Source of the DNA: JAGXQV01 sp964505475
GTDB lineage: Bacteria; Pseudomonadota; Gammaproteobacteria; Burkholderiales; Sulfuricellaceae
NCBI GenBank assembly: GCA_964505475.1
Contig: CAZDIJ010000013.1
Coordinates: forward strand, 1 to 57,882
DNA length: 57,882 bases
Reading direction: 5' to 3'
The notes under the pieces are model-generated. The model was not told where the DNA came from. It was given only the letters and a program-made list of their open reading frames with translations, and ran no database searches. The first letter of the stretch is position 1; each line of letters begins with the position of its first letter. The translations under genes were made by a program, and so were the position numbers. Shown here piece after piece: positions 15,028-23,955 of this stretch.

Positions 15028-16556
15028 CCAGCGTCGCGTTCCCCGCTCAGGTTGAGGTCGAGCTGGCGGCTCGGCGAGGAGGCGTTGCCGGAGCAGCCGC
15101 CGCCGCAACGGCCGCCTTCGACCTCGGCGAGATATTCGGGAGTGATGTCGCCGGTAATGTAGCGGCCATCGAAGCACGAGGCATCGAAGCCGTCGATCGC
15201 CGGATTGCCTTGCACCACGTCCTGCACCAGGGCTTCGATATCCTGGTAGATCAGGGCGTCGGCGCCGATTTCGGCGGCGATCTGTTCATCGGTGCGGTTG
15301 GTCGCCAGCAATTCCTCGCGGGTCGGCATGTCGATGCCGTAAACATTGGGAAAACGCACCGGCGGCGCGGCGGAGGCGAAAAACACCTGGCGCGCGCCAG
15401 CGTCGCGCGCCATCTGGACAATTTCCCGGCTGGTGGTGCCGCGCACGATGGAATCGTCCACCAGCAGCACGTTCTTGCCCTGGAATTCGACACCGATGGC
15501 GTTGAGTTTCTGACGCACCGATTTCTTGCGCATCGCCTGCCCCGGCATGATGAAGGTGCGGCCGATGTAGCGATTCTTGATGAAACCCTCGCGGTATGGC
15601 CGGTCGAGATGGTTGGCGAGTTGCAGGGCGCTGGGGCGGCTGGTGTCGGGAATCGGGATGACCACGTCGATTTCGAGGTGGCTGAACTGGGTACGGATTT
15701 TCTCGGCCAGGCTTTCCCCCATGCGCAGGCGGGTTTCATAGACGGAAACGCCGTCGATCACCGAGTCCGGGCGCGCCAGATAGACATACTCGAAAATGCA
15801 GGGATTGAGGGTGGGATTTTCGGCACACTGGCGGCTATGGAAATTGCCGTCCAGATCGACCAGGATCGCCTCGCCGGGAGCCACGTCGCGCAACATCTTG
15901 AAGCCCAGCACGTCGAGCGCCACGCTTTCCGAGGCCACCAGGTATTCGGCGCCCTGCCCGGCATCGGCGCGCCCGATCACCAGGGGACGGATGCCGTAGG
16001 GATCGCGGAAGGCCAGCAAGCCGAACCCGGCGATCATCGCAACCACGGCGTAAGCGCCGCGGCAGCGGCGGTGCACCCCGGCCACGGCGGAGAAAATCGC
16101 CGCAGTGGTAAGACAATGATTGGTGGTATTGGCGTGTAGTTCGTGCGCCAGCACGTTGAGCAACACTTCCGAATCGGAATTGGTGTTGACGTGGCGCAAA
16201 TCGAGGCGGAACAGATCCTCCTTGAGCTGGTCGGTATTGGTCAGGTTGCCGTTATGGCCGAGCACGATGCCATAGGGGGAATTGACGTAAAACGGCTGCG
16301 ATTCCGCCGAGGAGAAGGCATTGCCGGCGGTGGGATAACGCACGTGGGCAATGCCCATGTTGCCCAACAGATTGCGCATGTCGCGGGTGCGGAACACATC
16401 GCGCACCAGACCGCTACCCTTGTGCATGTGGAAGTTGCTGCCTTCGCCGGTGACGATTCCCGCCGCGTCCTGGCCACGATGCTGGAGCACTTGCAAGCCG
16501 TCGTAGAGCAACTGGTTGACGGGGGTTTTTGCGACTACGCCGAGAATTCCGCACAT
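15024..16556 (-). CDS. purF: Amidophosphoribosyltransferase
   Basis: First committed enzyme of de novo purine synthesis; transfers the amide of glutamine to PRPP. The 510-residue product begins MCGILGVV, so Cys2 is the N-terminal nucleophile after Met removal, with no propeptide. Glutaminase motifs are HRGQDAAGIVT, AHVRYPTAG and GHNGNLTN; the PRPP loop is VLLVDDSIVRGTTSREIV. Four cysteines cluster near the C-terminus (GGRCGGGCSG). It follows cvpA by 20 bases, the same cvpA-purF pairing as in enterobacteria, and its stop codon lies inside the metZ promoter. Confidence 0.97.
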   Translation of the reverse strand: MCGILGVVAKTPVNQLLYDGLQVLQHRGQDAAGIVTGEGSNFHMHKGSGLVRDVFRTRDMRNLLGNMGIAHVRYPTAGNAFSSAESQPFYVNSPYGIVLGHNGNLTNTDQLKEDLFRLDLRHVNTNSDSEVLLNVLAHELHANTTNHCLTTAAIFSAVAGVHRRCRGAYAVVAMIAGFGLLAFRDPYGIRPLVIGRADAGQGAEYLVASESVALDVLGFKMLRDVAPGEAILVDLDGNFHSRQCAENPTLNPCIFEYVYLARPDSVIDGVSVYETRLRMGESLAEKIRTQFSHLEIDVVIPIPDTSRPSALQLANHLDRPYREGFIKNRYIGRTFIMPGQAMRKKSVRQKLNAIGVEFQGKNVLLVDDSIVRGTTSREIVQMARDAGARQVFFASAAPPVRFPNVYGIDMPTREELLATNRTDEQIAAEIGADALIYQDIEALVQDVVQGNPAIDGFDASCFDGRYITGDITPEYLAEVEGGRCGGGCSGNASSPSRQLDLNLSGERDAG

Positions 16557-16576
16557 ATAAATTTAGTCTCTTTGAA

Positions 16577-17068
16577 TCAATCGTAATTAATCCGTTGCGC
16601 CAACTGTTCCGGCAGCCAGGGCTTGACCACCGCCACAAACGCCTCGAACGGCGCGCTCAACATCGCATTGCGCCAAGCACCGTGGCGCGGCATGGGCGTC
16701 AGGCCAGCCAGCAAAACCAGCACCAGGACGATCAGCAAGCCGCGCGCCAGTCCGAAAAACGCCCCCAACCCCCGGTCCAGCGCACCCATGCCGAGTTTTT
16801 TCACCAATTCGGACAAGGCGATGGTAAACAGGGTCGCCAGCAGCAAGGTGCCGAGGAACAATGCCACGAAAGCCGCCAGCAGGCGCAGCGTCTCGTTGGG
16901 AATCGCATCGGGCAAAAGCGGCGCCAGCGGCACCGCGTAATTGACCGCCACCCAGATGGCCGCGATCCAGCCCGCCAGCGCCAGCGCCTCGCGCACCAAG
17001 CCGCGCATCACGCTAATCAAAATGGAAACCCCGACGATCAACAAGACCGTATAGTCGAAAGCCGTCAT
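16577..17068 (-). CDS. cvpA: CvpA family membrane protein
   Basis: A 163-residue integral membrane protein with four hydrophobic segments (FDYTVLLIVGVSILISVMRG, ALAGWIAAIWVAV, LLAAFVALFLGTLLLATLFT, GLARGLLIVLVLVLLAGLTP). CvpA was named for colicin V production and is linked to envelope homeostasis; its biochemical role is unsettled. It lies in the conserved order folC-SPOR-cvpA-purF with 7 and 20 bases to its neighbours, so it is probably cotranscribed with purF. Confidence 0.93.
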   Translation of the reverse strand: MTAFDYTVLLIVGVSILISVMRGLVREALALAGWIAAIWVAVNYAVPLAPLLPDAIPNETLRLLAAFVALFLGTLLLATLFTIALSELVKKLGMGALDRGLGAFFGLARGLLIVLVLVLLAGLTPMPRHGAWRNAMLSAPFEAFVAVVKPWLPEQLAQRINYD

Positions 17069-17075
17069 GGCCGGA

Positions 17076-17825
17076 CTACGGCTTGGTCACGATGTCGCCG
17101 TCGATGTCTACCGCCTTGAGGCGGTCGCGCACCGATTCGGCCTCCCGCCGCGTGGCATAGGGTCCCGCGCGCACGCGATGGCGGTCGCCGTTGACGGTTT
17201 TCAGCACATCGGAATAATTGCGAATCCCCATCGAGGTCAGCTTGGCTTTGAGTTGCTTGGCATTTTCCGGCTTGGCATAGGCGCCCAGCCGCACCACGAA
17301 ACCGCTTTGGGGAGGAGCGCCGGTTTCGGCGGCGTGCTTGGCCTTTTCGTCCGGGGCGGCGGCCGGCGGCGGCTTGTGCTCGCTGGGTGCGGGAGACTTG
17401 ACCAGCTCAACCGGCGCGGCGGCAGGCTTCTCGGGTTTGGCGGCGGATGGCGTCGCCGGAACGGGCGCCGCTTTAGGCGTTTCCGCCGGAGCAGTCTGGG
17501 CGGGGGTAGGCGCCTGCCCGTTGGGCAGCACGGTCAAGGGCTGAATGGGCGGCGATCTTTCCGGCGGGGCATCCGCCCCGCCGGGAACAGCCTGCGGAAC
17601 CGGCTGAGGCGCTTGCGGCGGAACGGCCGCGGCGACTTTTGCCGGTTTCGCATCCTGCGAAGGAATATTGATGGCGATGTCGTCCGCCACCGGCTTGGGC
17701 TCGTTATCCAGCACCATCGGCAGGAATACCACCAGCCCGGTCACCAGCACCACCGCGCCGATCAGACGATGCTTGGCGCGCCGCCTGAACTGGATTTCCT
17801 CTTCGGTCATGGAGGGTTTTGCCAT
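17076..17825 (-). CDS. DedD-like SPOR domain protein
   Basis: A 249-residue bitopic inner-membrane protein: short cytoplasmic N-terminus (MAKPSMTEEEIQFRRR), one membrane segment at ~22-42 (LIGAVVLVTGLVVFLPMVL), a long Pro/Ala-rich periplasmic linker (~60-170), and a C-terminal SPOR domain from ~173 (GFVVRLGAYAKPENAKQLKA, then HRVRAGPYATRREAESVRDR). SPOR domains bind glycan strands lacking stem peptides at the division septum; DedD of E. coli has the same layout and the same folC/cvpA neighbours. The name dedD is positional. Confidence 0.9.
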   Translation of the reverse strand: MAKPSMTEEEIQFRRRAKHRLIGAVVLVTGLVVFLPMVLDNEPKPVADDIAINIPSQDAKPAKVAAAVPPQAPQPVPQAVPGGADAPPERSPPIQPLTVLPNGQAPTPAQTAPAETPKAAPVPATPSAAKPEKPAAAPVELVKSPAPSEHKPPPAAAPDEKAKHAAETGAPPQSGFVVRLGAYAKPENAKQLKAKLTSMGIRNYSDVLKTVNGDRHRVRAGPYATRREAESVRDRLKAVDIDGDIVTKP

Positions 17826-17833
17826 GAAAAACC

Positions 17834-19114
17834 TTAGGGTTGCGTTGCCGGCCGCGCCATGCGCTCGCTCAGCACGTCCGCCACCGTATAAAATGATCCA
17901 AAGGCGGCTATTCTATCATCATCGCCGGCCATGTTACAGGCGTGACGGTAGGCCGCCGCGACATTCTCGAAGCACCGCGCCCGCCCGGCCAAGCCTTCGG
18001 CATCCAGCACCGCCAGCAACTCCCCGGCGCTGCCGCCGCGCTGCGAGTCGATGCCGGCGAGCAGCCAGACATCGACCGCATCGCGCAGCCGCCGCACCAC
18101 CCCGGCGATGTCCTTGTCGCGCAACATGGCGAACACCGCCAATGTCCTCCCGGCCGGCGGCATCCCGCGCAGGTTGGCGGCCAACGCCGCCGCCGCATGG
18201 GGGTTGTGCGCCACGTCGAGAATCACCTGGGGACGCCCCGGCAGAACCTGGAAGCGCCCGGTCAAGGCGACCTCCAGCAAGCCGCGGCGGATATCGTCGT
18301 TGCTCAACGGTAAGCGTGCGCTCAAGCTTCCCAACGCCGCCAGCACGCAACTGGCGTTGCCCAGTTGGTAGGAGCCGCGCAGCGCCGGATGGGGCAGCGC
18401 CATGCGCCGGCCGTGGCTTTCCCAATAGCGCCACTGCGCCGGCTCCACCCCATCGAAACCGAAATCCGCGCCGATGCGGTGCAAATCCGCGCCGATGGCG
18501 AGGGCATGCTCGATCAGACTGGCGGGAGGTTGGGGGTCGCCGCAAATCGCCGGCGTGCCGGAACGGTAAATCCCGGCCTTCTCGAAGCCGATGGCCTCCC
18601 GGGTTTCGCCCAGCCACTCGGCATGGTCAATATCCACGCTGGTTACCACGGCACAGTCGGCATCCCAGACATTGACCGCATCCAGCCGCCCGCCCAGGCC
18701 GACTTCGAGAACCACCGCATCGGGGCTTTCCCGGATGAACAGCCACACGGCCGCCAGGGTGCCGAACTCGAAATAGGTCAGGGGAGTTTCGCCGCGCCCC
18801 GCCTCGACGGCGGCGAACGCCTCGCACAGCGCGGCATCGTCCGCCTCCGCGCCGTCGAGGCGCACCCGCTCGTTGTAGCGCAGCAAATGGGGGGAAGTGT
18901 ACAAGCCGGTGCGGTAGCCGCCGGCGCGCAGGATGCTTTCCAGCATGGCGCAGGCGGAGCCTTTGCCGTTGGTGCCGCCGACGGTGATGACGGCGAAGCC
19001 GGGATGCAGCCCGAGCCGTTCCTTGACCGCCAGAACGCGCTCCAGGCCGAGGTCTACGGTTTTCGGATGCAGGCTTTCGAGATAGCGCAGCCAACCTTCC
19101 AGAGTTTCAGGCAT
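17834..19114 (-). CDS. folC: Folylpolyglutamate synthase / dihydrofolate synthase
   Basis: Mur-ligase-family enzyme that adds Glu to dihydropteroate and to folates. The 426-residue product has the P-loop GGTNGKGSACAMLE (~47-60), LYTSPHLLRYNERV, the ligase motif TYFEFGTLAAV and the C-terminal LDVAHNPHAAAALAANL. It overlaps the 3' end of accD by 8 bases, so translation is probably coupled, and precedes the SPOR gene by 8 bases. Confidence 0.95.
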   Translation of the reverse strand: MPETLEGWLRYLESLHPKTVDLGLERVLAVKERLGLHPGFAVITVGGTNGKGSACAMLESILRAGGYRTGLYTSPHLLRYNERVRLDGAEADDAALCEAFAAVEAGRGETPLTYFEFGTLAAVWLFIRESPDAVVLEVGLGGRLDAVNVWDADCAVVTSVDIDHAEWLGETREAIGFEKAGIYRSGTPAICGDPQPPASLIEHALAIGADLHRIGADFGFDGVEPAQWRYWESHGRRMALPHPALRGSYQLGNASCVLAALGSLSARLPLSNDDIRRGLLEVALTGRFQVLPGRPQVILDVAHNPHAAAALAANLRGMPPAGRTLAVFAMLRDKDIAGVVRRLRDAVDVWLLAGIDSQRGGSAGELLAVLDAEGLAGRARCFENVAAAYRHACNMAGDDDRIAAFGSFYTVADVLSERMARPATQP

Positions 19115-19976
19115 TCCCAGCCGGCAGGCGCATCATCATCGCCAGCATGTTGGCGAGCCGGTCGCGCATCTGGCGGCGATCGACGATCATGTCGATAGCG
19201 CCGTGCTCGAGGAGGAACTCGGCGCGCTGGAAACCCTCCGGCAGGGTTTCGCGCACCGTCTGCTCGATCACGCGCGGCCCGGCGAAGCCGATCAGGGCAT
19301 TCGGCTCGGCGATGATGACATCGCCGAGCATGGCGAAACTGGCGGAAACGCCGCCCATGGTCGGGTCGGTCAACACCGAGATAAAAGGCAGCCTGGCCTC
19401 GGCGAGTTTGGTCAGCACCGCGCTGGTCTTGGCCATCTGCATCAGCGAGGTCAGCCCCTCCTGCATGCGCGCCCCGCCGCTGGCGGAAAAGCATATGAAC
19501 GGCGCGTTCAGTTCGAGCGCCGTCTGTGCGCCGCGCACGAAGCGTTCGCCCACCACCGACCCCATCGAACCGCCCATGAACTTGAATTCGAAGGCCGCCG
19601 CCACCAGCGGCAGCATCTTGAGGCTGCCCTGCATCACCACCAAGGCATCGGTCTCGCCGGTTTCGCGCTGCGCTTCCGCCAAGCGGTCGGGATAACGCTT
19701 GCTGTCCTTGAATTTCAGGCTGTCCACCGGCGCCACCTCGGTGCCGATCTCGAAGCGCCCCTCCTGGTCGAGCAGCATGTCGAGCCGCGCCCGCGCCGAA
19801 ACGCGGTTATGGTGGCCGCACTTGGGACACACCTCCATGTTCTTTTCCAGGTCCGAACGATAGAGCACCTGCTCGCAGGATGGACATTTGCTCCACAAGC
19901 CTTCCGGCATGGTTTTCTTGGCGCCTTCGGTCTTGCGCTGAATCTTCGGGGGCAATAATTTCTGGAACCAGCTCAT
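19107..19976 (-). CDS. accD: Acetyl-CoA carboxylase, carboxyltransferase beta subunit
   Basis: Beta half of the carboxyltransferase that moves CO2 from carboxybiotin to acetyl-CoA in fatty-acid synthesis. The 289-residue product has the N-terminal C4 zinc ribbon (CPSC...CPKC at ~31-56) and the crotonase-fold core with FICFSASGGARMQEGLTSLM and the oxyanion/CoA region TDPTMGGVSASFAMLGD. The start MSWFQKLLPPKI is typical of the family. It lies 3 bases after trpA, the order trpA-accD-folC found across beta- and gammaproteobacteria. Confidence 0.97.
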   Translation of the reverse strand: MSWFQKLLPPKIQRKTEGAKKTMPEGLWSKCPSCEQVLYRSDLEKNMEVCPKCGHHNRVSARARLDMLLDQEGRFEIGTEVAPVDSLKFKDSKRYPDRLAEAQRETGETDALVVMQGSLKMLPLVAAAFEFKFMGGSMGSVVGERFVRGAQTALELNAPFICFSASGGARMQEGLTSLMQMAKTSAVLTKLAEARLPFISVLTDPTMGGVSASFAMLGDVIIAEPNALIGFAGPRVIEQTVRETLPEGFQRAEFLLEHGAIDMIVDRRQMRDRLANMLAMMMRLPAGNA

Positions 19977-19979
19977 GGA

Positions 19980-20804
19980 TTATCCTTTCTTGCCGTCAAT
20001 CGCAGTCTTGTTATCAATCGCTTCGCGGAAGACCTTGACCAGATCGTGCAGCTTGCCGGGCAGCGCCTTCACAGTGGAATTCTCGATTTCCTGGACGATG
20101 CGGCTGCCGATCACCACAGCGTCGGCGACGCCGGCCATGGCGCGCGCCGATTCCGCGTCGCGGATGCCGAAGCCGACGCCCACAGGGAGGTTGGCGGCCT
20201 GGCGGATCTGCGGAATCTTCGCCGCCACCTCGCCCATGTCGAGATGCGCCGCGCCGGTCACCCCCTTGAGGGAAACGTAATAAATGAACCCGCTGGCCAG
20301 CTTGGCCACCTGGGCGATGCGTTCCTGCTGCGTGGTCGGCGACAGCAGGAAAATCGGGTCGATGCGGTGGCGTCCCAGGCAGGCCGCCCACTCCGCGCTT
20401 TCCTCGGGCGGATAGTCCACCGTCAGCACCCCGTCCACCCCGGCCTGCGCCGCGGCGGCGGCGAAGGTCTCGTATCCCATCGCCTCGATGGGGTTGGCAT
20501 AGCCCATCAGCACCACCGGCGTGGCCTTGTTGCGCTTGCGGAACTCCGCCACCATCGCCAGCACATCACGCAAGGCCACGCCATGCTTCAGCGCCCGCTC
20601 GGAAGCCCGCTGGATGGTCGGCCCGTCCGCCATCGGGTCGGAAAACGGCACCCCCAGCTCGATGATGTCGGCGCCGGCCTCGACCAGCTTGTTCATCAGC
20701 TTGACGGTGTGGCGCGGCGCGGGATCGCCGGCGGTGATGAAGGGAATCAGGGCTTTCCTGCCCTGGGACTGGAGCTGTTGAAAAGTGGCAGTAATACGCG
20801 ACAT
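19980..20804 (-). CDS. trpA: Tryptophan synthase alpha chain
   Basis: Cleaves indole-3-glycerol phosphate to indole, which tunnels to TrpB. The 274-residue product shows RKALIPFITAGDP, the catalytic Glu in DIIELGVPFSDPMADGPTIQ, the catalytic Asp in VDGVLTVDYPPEE, and the phosphate-binding GVGFGIRDAESARAM. It normally follows trpB directly; here a DUF4258/DUF2283 gene pair separates the two, with 20 bases between that pair and the trpA start. Confidence 0.97.
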   Translation of the reverse strand: MSRITATFQQLQSQGRKALIPFITAGDPAPRHTVKLMNKLVEAGADIIELGVPFSDPMADGPTIQRASERALKHGVALRDVLAMVAEFRKRNKATPVVLMGYANPIEAMGYETFAAAAAQAGVDGVLTVDYPPEESAEWAACLGRHRIDPIFLLSPTTQQERIAQVAKLASGFIYYVSLKGVTGAAHLDMGEVAAKIPQIRQAANLPVGVGFGIRDAESARAMAGVADAVVIGSRIVQEIENSTVKALPGKLHDLVKVFREAIDNKTAIDGKKG

Positions 20805-20824
20805 AAGGTATTCCGAAATAAGGA

Positions 20825-21022
20825 TTATGCGGCTACGGCAAATTCGACTTTGTTGGGATCCTCGGTACGCTTTGACGCATCGAGAATTTCCATGGCGACG
20901 ATGTTGCCATTGGCGTCGAAATCCAGAATGACTCCGGGTTTCGCTTCGTCACTTTCATCCACCAGAGTATCTGCAAAAACGATACGGAGTATATCCACTT
21001 CGCGGTCGTAACTGATCTTCAC
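20825..21022 (-). CDS. DUF2283 family protein, partner of the DUF4258 gene
   Basis: A 65-residue protein (KISYDREVDILRIVFADTLV, then GVILDFDANGNIVAMEI) matching the DUF2283 pattern. It starts at GTG within a GTGA overlap with the DUF4258 stop and has GGAGG about 6 bases upstream. DUF4258-DUF2283 gene pairs are widespread and resemble toxin-antitoxin loci in size and order, but I know of no firm biochemical function. By analogy this would be the antitoxin-like partner. Confidence 0.8.
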   Translation of the reverse strand: MKISYDREVDILRIVFADTLVDESDEAKPGVILDFDANGNIVAMEILDASKRTEDPNKVEFAVAA

Positions 21023-21279
21023 GATAACCTCCAGTATTTGGCTATATTGCTCGTCCGGTAAAGCGTCACCACGACGTTGGGTTGTTCCTGGTCTTCCACG
21101 ATCAATCTGACCAGATACTGTTTGCCGTTCATCTCGATCCGAGACTGGTAGGCTTTTCTGCCGCTTCGCTCTTCCACAATTTGTTCCGGGTCGCCCATGA
21201 TACCGACGACGATCTCCTCGGCGATCTGGCGGCGCGCCATTTCCTCGCGGGCATGGTGCGTCAGCCGGAATTCACTCAA
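21019..21279 (-). CDS. DUF4258 family protein, toxin-like, inside the trp operon
   Basis: An 86-residue protein (FRLTHHAREEMARRQI, then NGKQYLVRLIVED and VVTLYRTSNIAKYW) with the DUF4258 pattern: an HA.ERM-type N-terminal helix and a beta-sheet ending in a Y-T/R-S motif, as in RelE/BrnT-like folds. The frame opens at a TTG whose bases overlap the TGA of trpB, so it is translationally coupled to trpB; this start is not certain. Together with the DUF2283 gene it lies between trpB and trpA with no spare bases, which implies precise insertion or long co-evolution. Toxin activity is inferred, not shown. Confidence 0.75.
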   Translation of the reverse strand: MSEFRLTHHAREEMARRQIAEEIVVGIMGDPEQIVEERSGRKAYQSRIEMNGKQYLVRLIVEDQEQPNVVVTLYRTSNIAKYWRLS

Positions 21280-22475
21280 AAGCGGATTCCCGACAAATCC
21301 CCCACCGTCGCCATGTCCTTGTCACCACGCCCCGACAGGTTGACCAACAATATCTGGTCGCGCGGCAGCGTGGGCGCCAGCTTGGCGGCGTAGGCCAGTG
21401 CGTGGCTGGATTCCAGGGCGGGGATGATGCCCTCGCAGCGGCACAGGTCGTGGAAGGCTTGCAGCGCTTCGCCGTCGGTCACGGCGACGTATTCGGCGCG
21501 GCCGCTGTCCTTGAGCCAGCAATGCTCGGGGCCGACGCCGGGGTAATCCAGCCCGGCGGAAACCGAGTGGGTTTCGATGATCTGGCCGTTGGCGTCCTGC
21601 ATCAGGTACTGGCGCGCGCCGTGCAGCACGCCGGCCTTGCCGGCGTTGAGCGGCGCGGCGTGGCGGCCGGTGTCCAGCCCCAGGCCGCCGGCCTCGACGC
21701 CGATCAGACGCACGTCCTTGTCTTCGATGTAGGGGTGAAAAATGCCGATGGCGTTGGAGCCGCCGCCGACGCAGGCGATCACCGCGTCGGGCTGGCGCCC
21801 GGTCATCTCCGGCATCTGCACGCGCGCTTCCTTGCCGATGATGGTCTGGAAATCGCGCACCAGCATGGGATAGGGGTGCGGGCCGGCAGCGGTGCCCAAA
21901 ATGTAGAAGGTGCTTTCGACATTGGTCACCCAGTCGCGCATGGCTTCGTTCAATGCGTCTTTCAGGGTTTTCGAGCCGGATTCGACGGGCACCACGGTGG
22001 CGCCCAGCAGCTTCATGCGGTAGACGTTGGGAGCTTGGCGCTTGACGTCCTCCGCGCCCATGTAGACCACGCATTCCAGGCCGTAGCGGGCGGCGACCGT
22101 AGCGCTCGCCACGCCGTGCATCCCCGCGCCGGTTTCGGCGATCACCCGCTTCTTGCCCATGCGCTTGGCGAGCAGGGCCTGGCCGATGCCGTTGTTGATC
22201 TTGTGCGCGCCGGTATGGTTGAGGTCTTCGCGCTTGAGGTAGATTTGCGCGCCGTTGAGCTGCTCCGACCAGCGCCTGGCGTGGTAGATCGGGCTGGGGC
22301 GGCCGACATAGTGCTTCAGTTCGCGGGCGAATTCGGCTTGAAATTCGGGATCGACACGGCATGCCTCGTAGGCGACGCGCAACTCCTCAAGCGCCGCGAT
22401 CAGCGTTTCCGCGACGAAAACCCCGCCGTACGTACCGAAATGGCCGTGACCGTCGGGCAAATCATAATGACCCAT
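21276..22475 (-). CDS. trpB: Tryptophan synthase beta chain
   Basis: PLP enzyme that condenses indole and serine into tryptophan. The true start is the ATG at 22473-22475 (MGHYDLPDGHGHFGTYGG), 399 residues, with GGGAG 6 bases upstream; a longer frame upstream is only open reading inside trpF. Motifs: PLP lysine in HTGAHKINNGIGQALLAKRMG, RVIAETGAGMHG, phosphate-binding CVGGGSNAIGIF and the C-terminal LVNLSGRGDKDM. The start overlaps trpF by 14 bases. Downstream comes the inserted DUF4258/DUF2283 pair rather than trpA. Confidence 0.97.
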   Translation of the reverse strand: MGHYDLPDGHGHFGTYGGVFVAETLIAALEELRVAYEACRVDPEFQAEFARELKHYVGRPSPIYHARRWSEQLNGAQIYLKREDLNHTGAHKINNGIGQALLAKRMGKKRVIAETGAGMHGVASATVAARYGLECVVYMGAEDVKRQAPNVYRMKLLGATVVPVESGSKTLKDALNEAMRDWVTNVESTFYILGTAAGPHPYPMLVRDFQTIIGKEARVQMPEMTGRQPDAVIACVGGGSNAIGIFHPYIEDKDVRLIGVEAGGLGLDTGRHAAPLNAGKAGVLHGARQYLMQDANGQIIETHSVSAGLDYPGVGPEHCWLKDSGRAEYVAVTDGEALQAFHDLCRCEGIIPALESSHALAYAAKLAPTLPRDQILLVNLSGRGDKDMATVGDLSGIRF

Positions 22476-23094
22476 TGCGCACTCCCTGCATGAACGCGGC
22501 GATTTTCGCCTCGCTCTTGATTCCCTTGGCGGCTTCCACGCCGCTCGAAACATCCACCGCCCACGGCTTGACTTGCCGGATCGCGGCGGCGACATTGCCC
22601 GCATCAAGCCCGCCGGAGAGCACCACCGGCAGCGGCAGTTCGGCCGGAATCAGCGCCCAGTCGAAGGATTGTCCGGTGCCGCCGGCCTGCCCCTCGACAT
22701 AGGCGTCGAGCAGCAATCCTTGGGCATTCCGATAGCGGATCGCATATTCTACCAAATTCAGGCCGGCTTGGACGCGCACCGCCTTCAGCCAGGAAACGCC
22801 GAAGCCGGCGCAGAATTCAGGGGCTTCGTCGCCGTGAAACTGGAGCACGTCGGGGCGCACCTCGCGCAGTATGGTTTCCACCTCCGCCGCCGCAGGATTG
22901 ACGAACAGCGCCACCGTAGTGACGAAGGGCGGCAGGGCGCGGGCGATTTCGCGCGCCCGGGCGGCTGCGACGCAACGCGGACTGGGTGGATAGAACACCA
23001 GCCCGATGGCATCCGCGCCGTGGCTGGCGCAGGCCAGCCCGTCCTCGACGCGAGTGATGCCGCAGATTTTGGTTCGGGTCATCGGAACAGCCAT
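22462..23094 (-). CDS. trpF: Phosphoribosylanthranilate isomerase
   Basis: Amadori isomerase of tryptophan synthesis, a TIM barrel of 210 residues. The general-base Cys is in TKICGITRVED and the general-acid Asp in WAVDVSSGVE; LVFYPPSPRCV, LQFHGDE and VVLSGGLDAGNV are also typical. The start is either 23094 or the second ATG at 23082; neither has a good ribosome site. It heads the trpF-trpB-trpA set and is followed by trpB with a 14-base overlap. trpE, trpG, trpD and trpC are not in the window. Confidence 0.95.
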   Translation of the reverse strand: MAVPMTRTKICGITRVEDGLACASHGADAIGLVFYPPSPRCVAAARAREIARALPPFVTTVALFVNPAAAEVETILREVRPDVLQFHGDEAPEFCAGFGVSWLKAVRVQAGLNLVEYAIRYRNAQGLLLDAYVEGQAGGTGQSFDWALIPAELPLPVVLSGGLDAGNVAAAIRQVKPWAVDVSSGVEAAKGIKSEAKIAAFMQGVRNGSL

Positions 23095-23166
23095 AGGAGG
23101 AAAAAATGGTGAGATTCTACCCCGGAAGCGGACGGACGCTTAAACCAGCCGTAAAATTTCCCGTTT

Positions 23167-23955
23167 TCAGAGGCCGCCCAGGAAAACGGGCAATTTCTTT
23201 GCCTCCGGCAATCCCCACTTGGATTCGTAGCCAACCCCCGCCAGATACAGCCCATCCGGGGCGAACGTCGGCGCCGCCAGGCGGCGGTCGCGCCCTTCCA
23301 GCAGTTCCCGGAGCCATTCGGGAGGATGTTTGCCCTTGCCGACATAGACCAGCGAACCGACCAGATTGCGCACCATGTGGTGCAGGAAGGCATTGGCGCG
23401 CAAGCGAAACAGCAGAATATCTCCCGAGCGGAGAATTTCCAGTTCATTCAGCACCTTGACGGGCGTTTTGGCCTGGCATTCGGCGGCGCGAAAGGCGCTG
23501 AAATCGTGCTCGCCGACCAGATGGCGGGCGGCGGCGCACATGGCGTCGAGATCGAGCGGCGCATGGTGCCAGCCCACCTTGCCCTGCAACAGACCGGGGC
23601 GCGAGGGACGGTTGAGCAGGACGTAGGCGTAGCGCCGCTCCAGCGCGCTGAAACGGGCATGAAAGCGCTCATCGACGCGGCGCGCCCAGGTTATCGCGAC
23701 ACTCCGCGGCAAGTGGGCGTTGACCCCGCGCACCCAGGCGTTGTCCGGGCGTTCCACGCCGGTGTCGAAGTGCGCGACCTGGCCGAGCGCATGAACCCCG
23801 GTATCGGTGCGTCCCGCCGTCACGACACCGACCGGTTCGCCGGCAATGGCAGCCAGCGCCCGCTCCAGGGCGTCCTGCACGCCGCAGCCGCCGGACTGGC
23901 TTTGCCAGCCGCAAAAACCGCTGCCGTCGTATTCCAGCCCCAGGGCGATTCTCAT
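23167..23955 (-). CDS. truA: tRNA pseudouridine(38-40) synthase
   Basis: Isomerises uridines 38-40 in the tRNA anticodon arm. The 262-residue product starts MRIALGLEYDGSGFCGWQ, and the catalytic Asp is in AGRTDTGVHALGQVAHFDT. Other signatures are RYAYVLLNRPSRP, HDFSAFRA and HHMVRNLVGSLVYVGKG. Its start overlaps the stop of the upstream membrane protein gene by 4 bases (ATGA). fimV, truA, trpF and trpB neighbour each other in many proteobacteria. Confidence 0.96.
   Translation of the reverse strand: MRIALGLEYDGSGFCGWQSQSGGCGVQDALERALAAIAGEPVGVVTAGRTDTGVHALGQVAHFDTGVERPDNAWVRGVNAHLPRSVAITWARRVDERFHARFSALERRYAYVLLNRPSRPGLLQGKVGWHHAPLDLDAMCAAARHLVGEHDFSAFRAAECQAKTPVKVLNELEILRSGDILLFRLRANAFLHHMVRNLVGSLVYVGKGKHPPEWLRELLEGRDRRLAAPTFAPDGLYLAGVGYESKWGLPEAKKLPVFLGGL

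Noticed and set aside
15021..16139. A 372-codon open frame opposite purF
   Set aside because: Antisense shadow of a GC-rich gene with no ribosome site; purF is unmistakable on the other strand.
22476..22607. A 44-residue N-terminal extension of TrpB
   Set aside because: The extension is Arg-rich, lies within trpF, and the conserved TrpB start MGHYDLPD has its own ribosome site.
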